From Micromonospora sicca (GTDB taxonomy: Bacteria; Actinomycetota; Actinomycetes; Mycobacteriales; Micromonosporaceae): DNA of 41,455 nt. The number at the start of each line of letters is the position of its first letter. Positions within the stretch are counted from its first letter, which is position 1. Below are positions 38,498-41,455 of this stretch, in pieces. The notes beneath the pieces were generated by a model. The model was given only the letters and a program-made list of their open reading frames with translations. It did not search any database and was not told the DNA's origin. The stretch lies in assembly GCF_003172935.1 (NCBI RefSeq), contig NZ_QGKS01000110.1, positions 1 to 41,455 on the forward strand, given 5' to 3'. A program made the translations under genes and the position numbers.

Positions 38498-39055
38498 ATG
38501 GCCAACCTCATCTACTCGGCGATCGCCTCGCTCGATGGCTTCACCGCTGACGGCAACGGCGACTTCGACTGGGCGGCGCCCGACGAGGAGGTGCACGCCT
38601 TCGTCAACGACAAGGAACGGCCGGTAGGCACCTACCTTTACGGGCGCCGGATGTACGAGACGATGCTCTACTGGGAGACCGCCTCCGCCGGCGACGACCA
38701 GCCGGCCGTCGTGCGTGACTACGCGCGGATCTGGCAGGCGGCCGACAAGGTCGTCTACTCGTCGACGCTGGACGCGGTCTCCAGCGCGCGGACCCGGCTC
38801 GAGCGGGAGTTCGACCCGGACGCCGTCCGCCGGCTGAAAAAAGCCGCGAAGCGCGATGTCACCGTCGGGGGTCCGGGACTCGCGGCGCACGCGCTCGCGG
38901 CCGGCCTGGTGGACGAGTGCCACCTCTTCCTCAACCCCGTCGTGGTGGGCGGGGGGACGCGCGCGTTGTCCGCCGGTCTCCACCTTGAGCTGGAACTGCT
39001 GGAAGAGCGCCGGTTCCGCAACGGCGTGGTCTACCTGCGATACCGGGTCGGCTAG
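38498..39055 (+). CDS. Dihydrofolate-reductase-family (RibD C-terminal) protein
   Basis: A 185-residue RibD_C/DHFR-like reductase. It starts NLIYSAIASLDGFTADGNGD and FDWAAPDEEVHAFVNDKERP, then has YLYGRRMYETMLYW. It ends with the NADPH-binding DVTVGGPGLAAHALAAGLVD, ECHLFLNPVVVGGGTRAL and FRNGVVYLRYRVG. These stand-alone proteins are frequent in actinomycetes and their substrates are mostly unknown; pteridine or flavin-like compounds are plausible. ATG 38498 gives the usual N-terminus. It stands alone after the tRNA fragment and its hairpin. Confidence 0.85.
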   Translation: MANLIYSAIASLDGFTADGNGDFDWAAPDEEVHAFVNDKERPVGTYLYGRRMYETMLYWETASAGDDQPAVVRDYARIWQAADKVVYSSTLDAVSSARTRLEREFDPDAVRRLKKAAKRDVTVGGPGLAAHALAAGLVDECHLFLNPVVVGGGTRALSAGLHLELELLEERRFRNGVVYLRYRVG

Positions 39056-39161
39056 AGCCTGTACCGAACTCGTCGGCTGTGGTGCTTGATCTGGTCGGCT
39101 GTGTCGAGACGAGCGCCGCGCTGGGGCTGGTGCATCGCCGCGGGTGGGTGAAAATGACGGC

Positions 39162-39530
39162 ATGCCGAGCCGTCTTGCCGTCATCGCCATCGACGCCATC
39201 CGACCACAACTGATCGCCGACTTTTGGTGCTCGGTTCTCGGCTGGCAGGTTGTTGATGAGGATGCTGAGGTGATCACCATCGCAGCCTCCGACCGTTCCT
39301 GGCCGATGATCGACGTGGTGGCTGTGCCAGAGGGCAAGGTGATCGAGAACCGGTTGCATTTCGACCTGCGTGCCGACGGCGTGTCCACCGCGGAGGAGCT
39401 TGACCGGTTGCTCACCCTCGGTGCACGACGCGTCGACGTGGGACAGCCCTCCGACGCGAGCTGGGTCGTGCTTGCTGATCCTGAAGGCAACGAGTTCTGC
39501 CTGCTATCACGTCCTGTGCAGGAGCTCTAG
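39162..39530 (+). CDS. VOC-family glyoxalase-like protein
   Basis: A 122-residue protein with the pattern LAVIAIDAIRPQLIADFWCS, VLGWQVVDEDAEVITIAA, NRLHFDLRADGVSTAEELDR and SWVVLADPEGNEFCLLSRP. This is the glyoxalase-like (VOC) domain found as single-domain proteins across actinomycetes. HFDL and DPEGNEF hold the candidate metal ligands. ATG 39162 is used; an in-frame GTG at 39144 is possible. Function unknown, perhaps binding or modifying a small molecule. It is not close to the VOC protein at 21896. Confidence 0.8.
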   Translation: MPSRLAVIAIDAIRPQLIADFWCSVLGWQVVDEDAEVITIAASDRSWPMIDVVAVPEGKVIENRLHFDLRADGVSTAEELDRLLTLGARRVDVGQPSDASWVVLADPEGNEFCLLSRPVQEL

Positions 39531-39751
39531 GACAGCTTTCAGTCAAGCGGGCTGGGGCAGATATCGAAGTCGGCCGAGCGGGTGCAGGTGTCGAAGTTGC
39601 GGCGCGTGTCGCCAGAGTGACCGGCGGATAGCCGCTGCTGGATCGATGGCCGGCCAGTGTGGTGAAATAGTGCGCACGTGACTCTCTCCAGGGCAGCGAC
39701 GCCAGGCCCCGTGCGCGGCGTGGGGGTGGTGACAGCCAGGGAGACGGCGAC

Positions 39752-40498
39752 ATGTCCGGCGCGCAGTTGTACGACACCATTGGAGCCACTTATACCGTGA
39801 CGCGGCGCACCGAGCCGCGGATCGCCGCAAGGGTCTGGGCTGCGCTCGGCGATGCGCGGACGGTTTTGAATGTCGGGGCTGGTACCGCCTCCTACGAGCC
39901 CGCCGACCGTGACGTCACCGCGGTGGAACCGTCGGCGCTCATGCGTGCGCAGCGCCCCGCAGGCGCAGCGCCGTGCGTGGCTGCCGCTGCGGAGAGCCTT
40001 CCGTTCGAGGACCAGTCCTTCGACGCAGCGATGGCTTTTGCCACCATCCATCACTGGCAGGACCCGATCGCGGGCCTGCGCGAGATGCGGCGCGTTGCTC
40101 GCAGCGTGGTGGTGTTCACGCACGACACCAGTGACACCGGATGGCTTCGTCGGTTCTGGCTTACTCGCGACTACCTTCCTGAAGTCGCGGACCTCCTTGT
40201 CGACCGGCCTTCGCTGACCGAGCTGGCCAGCGCGATCGGAGCCCGCGTGGAGCCGGTGCTCATCCCGTGGGACTGCGCTGACGGCTTCTTCGAGGCCTAC
40301 TGGCGCCGGCCGGAGGAATACCTCGACGAGAACGTTCGTCGCGGGGTATCGGTCTGGGCCAGAGTCGGGCCGGACGCCGAGCAGAGGGCAGTGCACAGCC
40401 TCCGTGATGATCTCGCCTCAGGTCGGTGGGCAGAACGCAACCGCGACCTCGTCGATCTCGATGCAGCAGAGCTTGGCCTTCGCCTGCTGATCGCCTGA
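39752..40498 (+). CDS. Class I SAM-dependent methyltransferase (Methyltransf_11)
   Basis: A 248-residue methyltransferase with motif I TVLNVGAGTASYEP, motif II DVTAVEPSALMRAQRP, motif III ESLPFEDQSFDAAMAF and motif IV ATIHHWQDPIAGLREM (MRRVARSVVVF). The C-terminal region with LIPWDCADGFFEAYWRRPEE and YLDENVRRGVSVWA is typical of small-molecule methyltransferases of this group. GGGAG lies before ATG 39752. Substrate unknown. It is intact, unlike the methyltransferase at 1674, and not related to it beyond the fold. Confidence 0.88.
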   Translation: MSGAQLYDTIGATYTVTRRTEPRIAARVWAALGDARTVLNVGAGTASYEPADRDVTAVEPSALMRAQRPAGAAPCVAAAAESLPFEDQSFDAAMAFATIHHWQDPIAGLREMRRVARSVVVFTHDTSDTGWLRRFWLTRDYLPEVADLLVDRPSLTELASAIGARVEPVLIPWDCADGFFEAYWRRPEEYLDENVRRGVSVWARVGPDAEQRAVHSLRDDLASGRWAERNRDLVDLDAAELGLRLLIA

Positions 40499-40632
40499 AC
40501 CCGCCACATCCGGGTACGACTTCTCTGCCCGAAGCCATGGGCAGTCCAGGCCCCACTCGCATCGGTCAAACGGTTAGGGTGCATCACTGTTGGCTGATTA
40601 GCTAAGCGATCCTATGTGCTACGTTGTCGGTC

Positions 40633-41242
40633 GTGTCCTTGCTGCGTCTGGGTCCGGCTGCGGAGTACGTCGGTGTTCATCCTGTGACCCTGCGCCGGTG
40701 GGCGGATGAGGGAACGCGTGGCGGTGACGTGGGTCGGTCGGGAGCGTCGTTTCGACTCTTCCCTGCTCGACGTGTTTGTCGGACGCGTTGAGGCGGTACG
40801 GCCGCGCCGTGAGGCGTTGTATGTACGGGTGTCTGGTTCGACTGGCCAGGAGTCGTCGCTGGTGGCCCAGGAGGCAGAGTTGCGGGCTACGGCTGCCGGC
40901 GAGGTGGTGGCCGTGTTCAAGGACCGGGCGTCTGGGTTGCGGGAGAACCGGCCGGGACTTGCCCGGCTGCTGAAGGCAGCGGCGGCGGGCGGGTTTACGG
41001 TGGTGAGAGTGACGCACAGCGATCGGCTGGCCCGGTTCGGCGGCGCGTGGTTGACCGCTCTGCTTGCCCGTGATGGGGTGAGCGTCGAGGTGTTGCATGC
41101 GAAGGGTTCGGCCGGTGGGGTCGAGGAACTCTTGGATGATTTCATGTCCCTGGTGGCCACGTTCGCGGGCCGAATGTATGGGATCCGGTCTCGTGAGGCC
41201 AGGCGTCGGCTGCTGGCAGCCGCGGGTGGGGACGTTGGGTAG
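40633..41242 (+). pseudogene. IS607-family serine recombinase (TnpA), frameshifted
   Basis: GTG 40633 begins SLLRLGPAAEYVGVHPVTLR and RWADEG, a MerR-like helix-turn-helix typical of IS607 TnpA. Then one extra base, in GAGGGAACGCG near 40712, moves the frame. VAVTWVGRERRFDSSLLDVF and the resolvase domain continue in the frame of 40706: ALYVRVSG with the catalytic serine region, RASGLRENRPGLARLLKAAA, VTHSDRLARFGGAWLTALLA and VATFAGRMYGIRSREARRRL. Without correction only the catalytic domain could be made from ATG 40706, without its DNA-binding head. A sequencing error is possible. Confidence 0.8.
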
Positions 41243-41455
41243 TGACGGGTTCCGTGCTGACGTCGACCGCGACGTGCACTGCGTACCGGGCGGTGTGTGG
41301 CGGTAAGCCCGACGCGCCCGGTGTGCAGGGGCCGGTGGTTGGGCGGATATTGGCCGAACGGGTGGGGTGGCTGGCGGACCTGGTTCGGGGCATGGCCGAC
41401 GAGGTGATCGCTGCGCATTGGTCGGATGGGGACCTTGCGGTTCTTGCGGGTGGGG
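41242..41455 (+). CDS. Partial ORF after the IS607 recombinase, runs off the window
   Basis: GTG 41242 overlaps the recombinase stop and opens a frame to the window end (at least 71 codons) with TATCTAYRAVCGGKPDAPGV, QGPVVGRILAERVGWLADLV and RGMADEVIAAHWSDGDLAVL. In an IS607 element the following gene is normally tnpB. This N-terminus does not look like the usual TnpB start and I do not recognise it. Coupled translation suggests it belongs to the element. Confidence 0.5.
   Translation, partial: MTGSVLTSTATCTAYRAVCGGKPDAPGVQGPVVGRILAERVGWLADLVRGMADEVIAAHWSDGDLAVLAGG

Noticed and set aside
38005..38511. Minus-strand frame with a PPGTRTLNL-like stretch
   Set aside because: This phrase is a familiar false translation of a tRNA 3-prime end on the opposite strand; it only confirms the tRNA fragment at 38312.

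Overview
The window reads as chromosomal DNA of a high-GC filamentous actinomycete. Nearly every gene has G/C-rich third positions, GTG and TTG starts are common, and the gene families (SCO6745 type, AfsR-like regulators with an NB-ARC domain, actinobacterial ArsR-phosphatase fusions, SRPBCC/DUF998 pairs) are actinobacterial. Micromonosporaceae or a relative is my guess; the sequence alone does not prove it.

Layout. 1-4.5 kb is worn DNA: an IS630 remnant, the tail of an alpha/beta hydrolase, a small membrane protein, a methyltransferase pseudogene, an intact PP2C-type phosphatase and two IS5-type fragments. 4.5-16.5 kb is the best preserved part, an acyl-CoA catabolism locus. On the minus strand lie an acyl-CoA synthetase, an SCO6745-family protein, two tandem LysR regulators and a TetR regulator. 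Divergent from them, on the plus strand, are eight overlapping or nearly contiguous genes: SDR, SDR, quinone-oxidoreductase-like MDR, HAD, SDR, MaoC hydratase, APH-like kinase and acyl-CoA dehydrogenase. HAD, APH and ACAD are the three domains of the ACAD10 family, here as separate genes. With the synthetase and SDRs this suggests a route for oxo- or hydroxy-substituted acyl-CoAs through a phosphorylated intermediate, as in levulinate (Lva) catabolism. A gamma-glutamyltransferase follows at 16.8-18.6 kb.

18.7-26 kb is an insertion-sequence hot spot. A 952-bp IS5-family element splits an alpha/beta hydrolase, with a TA target duplication. A TnpB element sits directly after it. A 2,891-bp IS21-family element splits an arsR-phosphatase fusion gene, with a 7-bp duplication. 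Both host genes can be rejoined in frame. The ars gene still has an ArsR-type operator next to its start.

26-32.5 kb holds a large AfsR/SARP-type regulator and a convergent DrrAB-like ABC exporter. Two promoters here carry the same four-box heptamer array with 11/11/12-bp spacing. A decayed second copy of the end of the regulator and exporter lies just upstream. 32.5-41.5 kb is a mosaic of small accessory genes (IMPase, ATP-grasp, carboxymuconolactone-decarboxylase-like pair, SRPBCC, DUF998, RibD-like reductase, VOC protein, methyltransferase) among IS3, IS5, ISAs1 and IS607 remnants, two tRNA 3-prime halves and several frameshifted genes.
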